Below, in pieces: positions 1 through 10,331 of a DNA stretch of 64,000 bases. The notes under the pieces are model-generated. The model saw only the letters and a list, made by a program, of their open reading frames with translations. It was not told the DNA's origin and did no database searches. This DNA is from Lepisosteus oculatus. Lineage: Eukaryota > Chordata > Actinopteri > Semionotiformes > Lepisosteidae. Every line of letters starts with the position of its first letter. The first letter of the stretch is position 1. The position numbers and the translations under genes are program-made. The stretch covers positions 2,055,284-2,119,283 of the forward strand of contig NC_090712.1 in NCBI RefSeq assembly GCF_040954835.1, given 5' to 3'.

Positions 1-1488
1 TGATGGCAACACACTCCTAAACCCTGAGATCCCATCTTGTGAATTCCCCCTTCTTTTTGAGGCACCTCTGTACCTTATCTGCTGTAACTGTGCATAATGT
101 TAATTCATTAATAAAATGACTGTTTTTTAGCCTTTGAGCTTACTTAATATTCAATTATAAAATGCTCAAGCAGGTACTCTATCTAGGAGTGCATGCCATT
201 ATAACTGCATTAGCTGTATTAGCTGTGATAAGTAATGTGCACTTCTGAAAGGAGAAGCTGAACCTCAAGTGGGAACAGTTCTCTTGTTCAATGGTGTTGT
301 AAGCATGCATTTCGGCAAATTGTAGACAGCAAATAACTAAGTTACAACTCTGTCATAAACAAGTTGCGATAAGGTGCTTCCTGTTTCATTGGAATTGATA
401 TAACCATCCGTTCTCCAGTGTCCTTCGGTGGCAGGGATCCTTTGTGAAAAATTCCACACAAAGGGAAGAATTTCCACAAAGTTTGGCTGCTTCCGAGAAA
501 TCCTGATTCACAGATGCCAAAGTACATCAGCCTGATAATGACTCTCATAAGGGAGGTAAACAGCAGGGAAGCACATGATGCAAGCTCAACAGAGCAGCTG
601 GCTGCGGTGAGATGGGGTTAAGAGACCTATGGTCACCGGAAGGCAGTATCTAAGCAAGGCCTGTATTCATTTACTCTGCCTTGGCACCGAAAAATACTGT
701 ATTTAATTTCAAATTCTCAACAACACCTGTCAATTCACACTACTGAAAAACCCTGAGAGGTTTATTTAGTCTCGATCAATAATGCCTTCAAAAGCCCTTA
801 CAGAACTAACACCTTTCAACTCAATACACACTTATGTGTAAAATGTTACGATTTTGTTTGGATTTAGTCAAATAAGAAAGCTCAAGTCGAAGCTCAGTTC
901 TTCACAAGGATGAGGAAGTTCAAACAACTGCATTTTACAAGCTCTGTCTCTGAAGTCAAACTAAACCTGAAACAGGAGGACAGATTAGGCACAAACCCAA
1001 GTCTGGCTCTCTTTCCAAGCCAATCATTTCTAGACTACAATTGAGCCTCTTCCCCCTTTCAACTGGGCGCAGAAAAAAGACAAACATGTTACTGTGTCTT
1101 CCAAACGCAGGCCAAGCACATCTAACCAGAATGTCGATCGAAAGAAAACTCATTTTCAGCTGGAAAAAAAAAATCACTTTCACTAGTGTGGGTTCACTTC
1201 AGCAGAAATAAAACATGAATGCCGCTGCTTTTCCAAAGAAAGTTTCAATATATACAATTTCATTTTTAGTAATTGCAAATTAGTTTTTTTTTTCTTCCTC
1301 TATGCCTTTGACAAGCCGAGACGCAGCATTCTGAAAGAAGGGAAACGAGATTTAGGAACAATCTGAAAATATGCTCATGAGTCATTAAATCTAACAGCTT
1401 GGCAGCTCATCCAGTGCGCAGGAACAGGTGGGGTGTCGTCCACACACAGCCTCTTTGCAGGTGGAGCATTAGAAATCATGCTACTGAC
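1..1488. other. Probable COG2 intron 10 (partial)
   Basis: AT-rich sequence with no coding segment I can support. An AATAAA on the plus strand near 109 has no gene attached. A short acceptor-like tract near 1330 on the minus strand would add only about ten residues before a stop, and I do not accept it as an exon. Confidence 0.6.
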
Positions 1489-1628
1489 CTGAGCTGGAAG
1501 TAGACGGGCAGGTTCCACTTATTGTGAAAGCTCTGGTATGAAGGGTGTGCTCGCAGCCTCTTCACACTGGCCTGAGAGCCACACTGACGCTCGAATTTCC
1601 GCACAAACTCCATGCTGACGCTGTATTT
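1489..1628 (-). CDS. COG2: COG2 coding exon 10 (last one in window)
   Basis: A 140-bp exon, KYSVSMEFVRKFERQCGSQA then SVKRLRAHPSYQSFHNKWNL and PVYFQL, ending in two bases of an Arg codon. Acceptor TTCCAG, donor GTCAGT. Nothing resembling the next human segment (FREIAGS...) was found to the left, so exon 11 is probably outside the window. Confidence 0.97.
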
Positions 1629-4600
1629 CTGGAAAATTGAGAAGATTTCGAACAGTGATCTTGCGCTGCTGGGATTGGACATAGCTAGATTTAAAAGCTG
1701 CATCAGACGTTGCTCTTGGTCTGCCAAGCGGGTGGCTTAATTTCCAATTTAGTTTTTAACCCTCGAGCCTGCAAAGCGAAGAGCACAGCATCCTTTGGGA
1801 ACAGAAGAGCCTACTCTCCACCTGGTCTACCTGGAAATTCTCACACGGCACTCGGGGCTTGTCAATTTTACCTCGTAAAAAGCATCAGGGTTCCCCGGAT
1901 TGAAGAGAGAGGGGAGCCGCTCCTCCAGAGCTTTTACAATTTCTGGCCAAACCGAGTTCACCATGAAGTCATACCCTGGAACTATATCAGCTTTATCACT
2001 GGAAAGAAAGACAAGTCCAATTCATTCAATGAACAGAAAGTAAAGCAAATGCAATGTAATCAAGGCCAATCTCAGCATCACCCATTTTAAATATTCATAT
2101 ACAAACACCATGATCCATGAAAGAATTCTATTAAAAACTGCATTGATGGGTGATGTCCTAGAAATGTTCATAGCTAACTGCTGGGACAAGCTCCTGTTAT
2201 AAAACCTCATTAATCACCTGCTGAATGAACCAGCATGATCAGCCCACAGGTTGTGAGTCACGGTCTTGAACTGTTTTCATGGCTCCCCAGTAACAGGCCC
2301 ACCTTGTCACTGCTTTTCACCGCCTGACAAGCCACAGCTGAAACTGGGAGTCCTCATTCAGAGGCACCACGCCCGCAGTCCGCGCAGCGTTGCCTGACGG
2401 CTTTCAGAATCGTCCATCACGACCAGAATACCAACCCTGGCTGGCGAACAACAAGCCGCAACTTCTCGCGGGGTGACCGACCGACCGAGAAATACCCCCT
2501 ACCTCGAAATGGCACCCCCGGTCACTTCTCGGAGCAGTCGGCAGTGATGTGGCACAAACTCGAGGAGCTTTCCGTACACTGTCTGCAGACCGCTGGGATG
2601 CGACTGGACAAACTGTTCGACTATGACCTACGCAAGAACATAGGGATGTTGAAATCTTTCCAGCACCCCGACAGTTTTCCCCACCTCCTTCTGCGTTTAT
2701 ATCAGCCTCCGTTCACCTGGCCCAGATTCCAGGTCCGCCTGCATTCTGCTCTGCCCATTGCTGAGGTAGGTTAGCCACGGGTGCATCACCTGTGTGCTAA
2801 ACCTGCTCATATTAATGCGGCAGGGCTCTGGAAAAAACAACAACTTTATTTTCCATCCAGGCTTTGAGGAAACCACTCCTAGTTTTGAGGTGTAGTGTTT
2901 TGTTATTTACCCCTTGTTTTCCCCATTAAAAAAAAAAGGTTTAATTGTACGAGGGAAGTGAAAGCTCTTGGCTGTGCAGTTGTCTTTCGCGGTGCGGCGC
3001 GGCTCTCAGAGACGGGCCTCACCTCATCCACATACGGCTTGACCAGCACCTGCCCCACCAGGGCCTCGGCGTCCCTGGTCTTGTCTATGGTGGCGTACGT
3101 CCTCAGACAGAGGCGCACGATGGCGATGTTAGACGTCTGCAGGCCCTCCAGCAGCATCCCCTCCAGAGACTGCTGGAGCATGGCGGTGATCCCCGCGATC
3201 CGCTGTCGAGACAAAACTCCCCTCCCTCAACTGCTGAGCACACAGGCGCTACGGCGCACACCTCGTATTTCGACACGCGTGCGAGAATAAAGGAGGAATG
3301 AACCAAAGCACTGCGACATAGCACTTTTACTTCAGCCTACCGTCTAGTCTTTAAATACCTCAAGAGTAACGCATGAACACAGAATTTAGACAGTGGTATT
3401 TTTATCTTCAATTTCAGATATGGGCTTGGGAGCACTTTCTTGGAAAACCTCCTAATATTTGGGATGGGGAAAACAATGTTACCTGGAGCAATAACAGGGA
3501 GTAACACAAGCCACAGGACAAACTACTGGATCAGGGTTTGACATTTGAAAGGATTTTTTAAATGATTTTTCATTGGAACTGGAAGTAATTTTTTCACTGC
3601 CTCTGAAGTGGAGGAGGATCATTTATCTGGTGTCCGTTCTGGCAGCTGCTCACAAGCGCCCTGCCCTCTTACTGGGGGTCTGGAAAGACACTCTCTCTTG
3701 CACTGGCTTCTGGTCATCTCGGGGGGGGGTCCGCATCATTACTGCTGCTTTAAAGACTGCGGCGGTCACTCACAGGTCGCACTTTGTCCAGCAAGGGCAT
3801 CCCCTTGCTCTGCACCGCGTGGAACTGCAGCTGGTTGAACTCGGTGGCAATCCGCTCCAGAACTTGTCCCGCCAGGAGGGGGCTGCAAAACAGGAGCGTG
3901 GTCACTCTGTGCCAAGTCAATATGACAGCAACAGCAACAACTAGCTGGGCAGCCAAGGGCTATGACTTTAAAAAAAATTATAGAGAAATATTCCCAGTAT
4001 CCGGAGTGTAGCAGATGGTTTTCCTTCCTGAATTATACAATTATACATAATTCACTTCCTTCCAGGCAAAATGAAGCCAGTCTGGAAAAAGCTTCAAATA
4101 TTCCCTGAAAGACTGTACCACTATACTTTTACGAACCCGGGATGGTGCATAAGCCCCTCACATATTATAATGAACACCTCCCAAGGGCGGAGGAGGTGGC
4201 TCTGTGGCTAAGGATCTGTGCCTGTGGCTGGAAGGTTGATGGTTCAAATCCCGCGGCTGGCAGAGGAATCCTACTCCGTTGGGCCCCTGAGCAAGGCCCT
4301 TCACCCCAACTGCTCCAGGGGCGCCGTACAATGGCTGACCCTGTGCTCTGACCCCGGGCTCTCTCCCTGGCTGTGTGTCTCATGGAGAGCAAGCTAGGGT
4401 ATGCGAAAAGATAATTCCTAACGCAAGAAATTGTGAAGGGTTAATAAAGTGATGTTATTATTATTATTATTATTATATTATTATTAAAACAGTGTGAACC
4501 GGATAGATGATCAAATTCAAAGCATTAAAAAAAATTGAAATACACCGTTTCAACACCAACTGTAGAAAATCGTCAAAGATCTTTAACACCAAGCTTAAAT

Positions 4601-7600
4601 AAAAAAAGCATGATGTGAATTAACAGGCCTTGCTCGGTGTTGCAGCTGAGGCAGTGAATTTATGGCTCTCTACCGCCCTCTTGTGACAAGAAGTGCTGCT
4701 GACATGGAAAAGAGAGGGAGTTGAACGGAAAGCAGCTCTACTAAGATAGAGATAGATAATACTTTATTAATCCCGTAGGGAAATTGATGTGTTACAGCAG
4801 TCCAGCTCAAGACAAGCAAAACAGACATCAGAATAGTTATAAAACAAAAGACAAACAAAATAAATAAAAATAAATAAATACATAGGTGTGTGCAAAATGT
4901 GCTGATCATAGTCACTGTACAATGATGCAGATTCCCCTTCTGCACAGCTTTGTTTTTCAGCCCGATTTACTTGATATTGGAAGCGCTGACAAGGACAGTC
5001 ATAAACGTCAAACTCCAGAAATTGTTTGAGTCTCATCTGGCTTGCAGGAAGCTCGAAGGTATCATATGACGACAGCTGCAGTACACGAGACTCACCTGTT
5101 TGCGTCTTTGGAGTTTTGAGAGTTGAGGATTTTTTCAATCTTCTCAACTGACCGGACAACTTGGATGAGCCTCAAGACACACATCTTATAAAAAAAATAA
5201 ATTAAAAATGAAAAACAATTGAGCTATAATGGAGGAAGATGTACTAACACTTAAAAACATAATTGTCTATTAAAAGTGAGCAAATTCACAAATGAGTGAT
5301 CATTAAGATAGACCAGATATCATACTAGAAGTGCCCCAAAAGTAACCATATATATTGCATGTATTTTTAAGACAGTCCAATAATGTCACATAATCTGCCC
5401 CCAGATAAACAACAACAAAATTGAAGCAGGAGAAAAGGATGGTGGGTTCTCTCACGACACCCATATAAGTATAATGAATGCAGTCAGAATTATATTTTTT
5501 TCTGAGCTGAGTGTACACCACAAACCTACCTTTTTTCTCTGTATATCATCTTGTTTCGATAACCGGTCATCTATGGCTTGAATAACTTCACTCACAGATG
5601 ATCGCAGGCTCTTTAAAATCAAGGACATTTACACAGTAAATTATGCTGCATACAAATGACTCACTGATGCAATTACAATGCTGCCTGAAAGCCAACGCCA
5701 TTTAGCAAATTATATCCTTAGAATCAGGAATGGCACATTAGTGGGTTTTTCTTAACATGAAGGATAAGAGGCATGGTAATTTTTACATTTTGTCCAATTT
5801 TTCCAGGATGTTTCTAGAATGTTTAGTGGTTTGATGTCATGCATGCAGTGAGAGACACTGAAAAGGTCACTGCAGAAAACTGCCCATTTATTAATACCAG
5901 CTTTCCGTACAGAACGGTTTACGTGATGTTGTCTGCTGGTCTTTCAGATTGTTTCGCTGTCTGTCACTGAAAATAAAAAACTTGGGAGGACAGCCGAATA
6001 TTGCCAAACCCTGCTCCATTAAAACGAGCATACTATCACATCCGGTCAAGCAGCACAAAACCACATAACAAAGTAAGAGCAGCACAAATTAAAAGCCCCA
6101 AATCCTCTATTTACAAAGCAAAATGTATGCTGTGTTACATCCTGCTTATCCTGATTATTCTGTTTCAAAGACAGAGCTGGTAGCGGGCTGTGACTGCCCA
6201 TCTCCAAGCTGATTCACTTTGGATATTTTGTTACTGTATAGCCCGGGTTTTGTGCTTCCTGCGATTAGATGACCAAGGGATGTTCTGTTATAACCGTGCA
6301 TGCAAATAAATACATGTGCAAATTCTGATCCTGATGAATGATTTGTAGAAAAAAAGACATCTGCGCCCAATTGACCATTAATAGTTTCCTCCCAAATCGG
6401 ATCCATAGGTAACACTTAACATGTAATGGGGAATCCTACAGTCAAAGGAGGGTATGTACAGTATGCATTAGCTGAAAACAAAATCCAAGTACTTCTCTTA
6501 AACAAGAACATTTAAGGAAATGGACATTTATATATTCTAAATATAAAAAGTATTACTATTCCGAACAAACTAATTCAACGGACCAGACAAGAAACAGTAG
6601 TGACAGGAGTTTTCTATGGATGTTTGTCTTAAACTCCTAGACACAGTGTGCAGAATTTGTGTTGAGAAACCCCCAGTTTGTCCTGAGAAAACAAAAGTAA
6701 AAAGTGAAGCAGACACACTGGAAACATACCAGCACCTCTTCTCGTAACTGGCCCAGGGGGACTGTGAGCTGGTTGAGGGCTTTATCCATTCCAACCTGAA
6801 ATAAAGAACAGGATAGAGACAACTGCTCAAGGTGCAGCTCTGGCTTTAAGAGTAACTTATTCAATCAAAACTGCAGCCTGCTCTGCACTACAAACCTATT
6901 ACAATCACACCTGTACAGTTACAACACCTGGAGCTCCCTAAGGTCATGAGAAATGTGATAAGCCTGTCTAAAGAGCAAAGAGTGGGGTTCCCCAAAAAAG
7001 GCAGTATTCTCATCACCTTGAACCATTTGTGAATCTTTACAGTACATAGCTCAGATCCTGACGGACCTGAAGATAATTTTAACATCTATAAAGAATGAAC
7101 TAATTCCTCAAATCTCATTGAACTCAGATTCAGGCAAGAGGTGTGTGTTCATACAAAGGGTGGCTGTCTGTCTGATTTGATTCACAGCAGATGGAATGAA
7201 TGGGATGAAACTTGAAACTAGTGGTGAGCTGATGCAAATATATGCAGGAATCTGCCATTTATTAGCAAATGGGCATACTTCATAACACCAGCGGGATAAT
7301 GGTGAAACTTCAATGCAAAAGCATTCTCCATAAGAAAAGGAAGTATAATCAAAGTCAAATTTGCATTACTTGTTGAAATGCAATATAAATATTACAGAAT
7401 TGCAACAATGTCACTATGTCCACACAGGTTTTAAGCATATGAATAACGATATAATAATAATTGCTAACACTTATATAGCGCTTTTCTGGACACTCCACTC
7501 AAAGCGCTTTACAGGTAATGGGGATCCCCTCCACCACCACCAGTGTGCAGCCCCACCTGGATGATGCGACGGCAGCCATAGTGCGCCAGAACGCTCCCCA

Positions 7601-10331
7601 CACACCAGCTCTCAGTGGGGAGGAGAGCAGAGTGATGACGCCAGTTCAGAGATGGGGATTATCAGGAGGCCATGATTGATAAGGGCCGATGGGAAATTTG
7701 GCCAGGACGCCAGGGTAACACCCCCACTCTATTTGAGAAACACTCTAGGATTTTGAATGACCACAGAGAGTCAGGACCTCGGTTTTATGTCCCATCTGAA
7801 GGACGGCACCTTCTTACAGTGCAGTGTCCCCGTCACGATCCTGGGGCATTAGGACCACACAGACCGCAGGGTGAGCGCCCCCTGCTGGCCCCCACTAACA
7901 CCTCTTCCAGCAGCAACTTCAGTTTCCCCAGGAGGTCTCCCCTCCAGGTACTGGCCAGCCTCATGGCTGCTGGCGACGCGCGGGACGAGCGGTTAGGCCG
8001 CGGGACACACGGACGCGCGGCGGCGGCGGCGGCACAGGGGCTCACCAGGTTGGTGGAGAGGTTAACGAAGTCGGCGTAGTCCTTGTTGATGAGCTCCACC
8101 ATGGCGGTCTTGAGCAGCTTGTAGTAGAGCTCCAGGTCCTCCCGCAGCTGCTCCAGCTGCACCCGCCGGCGGCAGTCCGCCACGAAGCGGTCCACGTCGA
8201 AATCCTCCTGGGGCGGAGCGAGCAGGCGGCTGTCAGGCACGACCCACCCGCTTTCTAACCACTCCTTCCAATTCAGGGCCCAGCTAGCCAGGGGCGCCAG
8301 GCAGGGCACCCCCTGGACAGGACGCCAGTCCATCGCAGGGCAGACCCACAGACAGGCACACTCACGCCAGGGGCGCCAGGCGGGGTACCCCCTGGACAGG
8401 ACGCCAGTCCATCGCAGGGCAGACCCACAGACAGGCACACTCACGCCAGGGGCGCCAGGCGGGGTACCCCCTGGACAGGACGCCAGTCCATCGCAGGGCA
8501 GACCCACAGACAGGCACACTCACGCCAGGGGCGCCAGGCGGGGTACCCCCTGGACAGGACGCCAGTCCATCGCAGGGCAGACCCACAGACAGGCACACTC
8601 ACGCCAGGGGCGCCAGGCGGGGTACCCCCTGGACAGGACGCCAGTCCATCGCAGGGCAGACCCACAGACAGGCACACTCACGCCAGGGGCGCCAGGCGGG
8701 GTACCCCCTGGACAGGACGCCAGTCCATCGCAGGGCAGACCCACAGACAGGCACACTCACGCCAGGGGCGCCAGGCGGGGTACCCCCTGGACAGGACGCC
8801 AGTCCATCGCAGGGCAGACCCACAGACAGGCACACTCACGCCAGGGGCGCCAGGCGGGGTACCCCCTGGACAGGACGCCAGTCCATCGCAGGGCAGACCC
8901 ACAGACAGGCACACTCACGCCAGGGGCGCCAGGCGGGGTACCCCCTGGACAGGACGCCAGTCCGTCGCAGGGCAGACCCACAGACAGGCACACTCACGCC
9001 AGGGGCGCCAGGCGGGGTACCCCCTGGACAGGACGCCAGTCCTTCGCAGGGCAGACCCACAGACAGACACACTCACGCCAGGGGCGCCAGGCGGGGTACC
9101 CCCTGGACAGGACGCCAGTCCATCGCAGGGCAGACCCACAGACAGGCACACTCACGCCAGGGGCGCCAGGCAGGGTACCCCCTGGACAGGACGCCAGTCC
9201 ATCGCAGGGCAGACCCACAGACAGGCACACTCACGCCAGGGGCGCCAGGCGGGGTACCCCCTGGACAGGACGCCAGTCCGTCGCAGGGCAGACCCACAGA
9301 CAGGCACACTCACGCCAGGGGCGACAGTCCCAGAAGCCAATTACCCTACCAGCATGCATTTGGACTGGGGGAGGAAACTGGAGCACTCAGAGCCACACAA
9401 ACATGGGGGAGAACATGCAGACTCCACACAGACAGCCCCCCCCGGACCCCAGCACATCAAGGCCGCAATGCTAACCACTGTGTCGCACATAACTTTACAC
9501 TATGAAACAAAACGAAATACTAGAATTACATAACATAATGAAATTTAAAAAAACCTTTACATTATTGGAAAGTATGTAGTCCTACTAATTACCGCAAGGT
9601 GCCAGAAATGACCAGAAACTTAGTTCAAATAAACCGCGATAAAATTAAAATAATCAACTGTACTGTAGTATCAACGACAGAAACCTTCAAAAAGAATAAT
9701 AGAGAAGTTTAGGCCGTTTTTTGTGTGCTCATACTATTCGTTTGGCATAGTGTATTTAGCTTATACAATTTACTATACTATACAACAATGTTGTTGTGGC
9801 ATTAAAGTCTGATCTTATTGCGGAGTATTTCTGCTGCTCTGTGATAATATTGCGGCGCTTCATAGTCATTAGTGTGACCACGAAATTCAGAGCAGGTGCC
9901 ACTAGGATTGAAAGAGTCACTTCCCGAAGACATGGGCTATCCCTACCGCATTTCACGCCACAGCTCAAGAAGACATGATGCTTATTAGCAACCAAACTCA
10001 GCCTTGCACTGCTGTCTGCAGAACGGGTTCTTCTAAATGGGGAAACAGTTCATTTAAATGTAATAATCACTTGACACAGCGAGGTAAAAGGGGCAGATAT
10101 TCTCATTAAGCGCGGTTAAAATCTAAACTTTTCCTATGTCAGAAATCAGTTCAGAGGGTCATCTCCTCTCCGTTTTGTACGTCAGCCGCAATTTCTCTTA
10201 CAAAACGACGTTATCCTCATTTATAGAAGTGCACAGTTCACCTCCAAGCCACACTTAATTCGACTATTTCCTACCTTCATAAACTCGTCTTTGTCAAAGC
10301 AAAGCGTGTCGGGTCCCTTCGGGAGGTTCAT
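1489..10331 (-). CDS. COG2: COG2, conserved oligomeric Golgi complex subunit 2 (5' ten exons)
   Basis: COG2 is a lobe-A subunit of the COG tethering complex on the cytosolic face of Golgi membranes, needed for retrograde vesicle traffic and so for normal glycosylation. Exons in transcript order: 10275-10331, 8046-8207, 6730-6795, 5530-5610, 5096-5184, 3774-3882, 3023-3202, 2503-2627, 1872-1998, 1489-1628. All have AG/GT borders on the minus strand, and phases agree at every junction, giving about 378 residues with no stop. The product starts MNLPKGPDTLCFDKDEFMK and continues through the N-terminal helical COG2 region (DVDRFVADC, LYYKLLKTAMVELINKDY, GMDKALNQL). It resembles human COG2 (about 738 residues, from memory) closely and collinearly, so roughly the C-terminal half lies left of the window. 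Gene identity is essentially certain; the exact upstream start is less so. Confidence 0.97.
1872..1998 (-). CDS. COG2: COG2 coding exon 9
   Basis: A 127-bp exon completing a split Ser codon, then 42 codons including VPGYDFMVNSVWPEIVKALE and LPSLFNPGNPDAFYE. Acceptor TTCCAG, donor GTAAAA. Confidence 0.96.
2503..2627 (-). CDS. COG2: COG2 coding exon 8
   Basis: A 125-bp exon (41 codons plus two bases), VIVEQFVQSHPSGLQTVYGK, LLEFVPHHCRLLREVTGGAI. Acceptor GCGTAG was chosen because it restores the family's V-I-[VI]-E-Q-F start; donor GTAGG. Confidence 0.96.
3023..3202 (-). CDS. COG2: COG2 coding exon 7
   Basis: Sixty codons (residues 189-248), RIAGITAMLQQSLEGMLLEG through RTYATIDKTRDAEALVGQVL to KPYVDE; phase 0. 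Acceptor CGACAG, donor GTGAGG. Confidence 0.98.
3774..3882 (-). CDS. COG2: COG2 coding exon 6
   Basis: A 109-bp exon completing a split Ser codon, then 36 codons: PLLAGQVLERIATEFNQLQF followed by HAVQSKGMPLLDKVRP. Acceptor TTGCAG, donor GTGAGT. Confidence 0.97.
4188..4487 (+). repeat. tRNA-derived SINE, copy 1
   Basis: The head carries Pol III-like A and B boxes (TGGCTAAGGAT and GGTTCAAATCC near 4240). A unique body follows (GAGCAAGGCCCTTCACCCC and downstream), then a tail of ATT repeats. The reverse-oriented copy at 60027-60316 shares head, body and the AAGTGAT tail junction. It lies in COG2 intron 5. Confidence 0.85.
4744..4950 (-). repeat. LINE-type 3' tail with GATA microsatellite
   Basis: A short GATA tract runs into ACTTTATTAATCCC and GGGAAATT. 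In fish genomes this signature marks the antisense 3' end of a non-LTR retrotransposon (family knowledge; exact family not determined). AT-rich simple sequence follows. Confidence 0.55.
5096..5184 (-). CDS. COG2: COG2 coding exon 5
   Basis: An 89-bp exon (residues 123-151 plus two bases of the next codon), MCVLRLIQVVRSVEKIEKIL. Donor GTGAGT, acceptor TATAAG after a T-rich tract. The segment following KILNSQ is about five residues shorter than in human COG2 (from memory). Confidence 0.95.
5530..5610 (-). CDS. COG2: COG2 coding exon 4
   Basis: Twenty-seven codons (residues 96-122), SLRSSVSEVIQAIDDRLSKQ then DDIQRKK, a charged helical stretch. Acceptor TTAAAG (a weak polypyrimidine tract) and donor GTAGG. 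Confidence 0.95.
6730..6795 (-). CDS. COG2: COG2 coding exon 3
   Basis: Twenty-two codons (residues 74-95), VGMDKALNQL then VPLGQLREEVL, phase 0 at both ends. Acceptor TTTCAG, donor GTATG. Confidence 0.96.
7453..7975 (-). repeat. 5S rRNA-derived SINE, copy a
   Basis: Read on the minus strand, a 5S-like internal promoter segment (AGTACCTGG near 7950) is followed by a long body. The tail ends AAGCGCTTTGAGTGGAGTGT, then AGCGCTATATAAGTGTTAG. The same family occurs at 14531, 39405, 46965 and 62616. This copy ends about 70 bp from the COG2 exon 2 donor. Confidence 0.85.
8046..8207 (-). CDS. COG2: COG2 coding exon 2
   Basis: A 162-bp exon of 54 codons (residues 20-73), phase 0 at both ends. It encodes the conserved helix EDFDVDRFVADCRRRVQLEQ and the following LYYKLLKTAMVELINKDY. 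The acceptor is CCCCAG and the donor GTGAGC. The exon is unusually GC-rich for this gene, and lies between a 5S-derived SINE on its 3' side and a 79-bp tandem array on its 5' side. Confidence 0.97.
8248..9489 (+). repeat. Dispersed repeat carrying the 79-bp expansion
   Basis: The left flank (CCGCTTTCTAACCACTCCTT) and right flank (GGGGGAGGAAACTGGAGCA, GAGAACATGCAGACTCC, GCAATGCTAACCACTG) match, in the same order, the unexpanded relative at 24276-24612. This is a widespread fish repeat with a LINE-tail-like body; the family name is not determined. Confidence 0.8.
8288..9324. repeat. 79-bp minisatellite, 13 full units plus a stub
   Basis: Unit starts (CCAGGGGCGCCAGGC) recur at exactly 79-bp steps: 8288, 8367, 8446 and so on to 9236, with a partial unit at 9315. 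Units 2-8 read identically to me. Unit 1 has GGGCACC, units 9 and 13 have CCGTCGC, unit 10 has CCTTCGC, and unit 12 has CAGGGTACC. The array lies in COG2 intron 1, inside a dispersed repeat whose flanks run from about 8248 to 9489. Confidence 0.98.
9490..10274. other. COG2 intron 1, unique part
   Basis: AT-rich intronic sequence between the dispersed repeat and coding exon 1. No coding segment or repeat recognised. Confidence 0.6.
10275..10331 (-). CDS. COG2: COG2 coding exon 1 (start codon)
   Basis: Nineteen codons from ATG at 10331 to AAG, then donor GTAGG. The human protein, from memory, has five extra residues before the matching methionine. Here the codons just upstream read A-R-S-K, which resembles the human K-S-R, but the position of the human first Met is ATC. 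A T-rich tract ending in AG lies about 20 bases upstream, so a spliced 5' exon is possible. I take the conserved internal Met as the start. Confidence 0.88.

Noticed and set aside
1300..1345. Acceptor-like site that could start another COG2 exon
   Set aside because: In the frame set by exon 10 it reads about ten unrelated residues and then a stop, and it does not match the next conserved COG2 segment.
8362..9309. Series of near-identical 78-residue open frames on the minus strand
   Set aside because: They are translations of the 79-bp tandem array. Because 79 is one more than a multiple of three, each frame repeats and stops every 237 bp. There is no evidence of expression or protein family.
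8288..9324. CRISPR-like array
   Set aside because: Units are contiguous, with no unique spacers, and the host is a vertebrate chromosome; it is a minisatellite.
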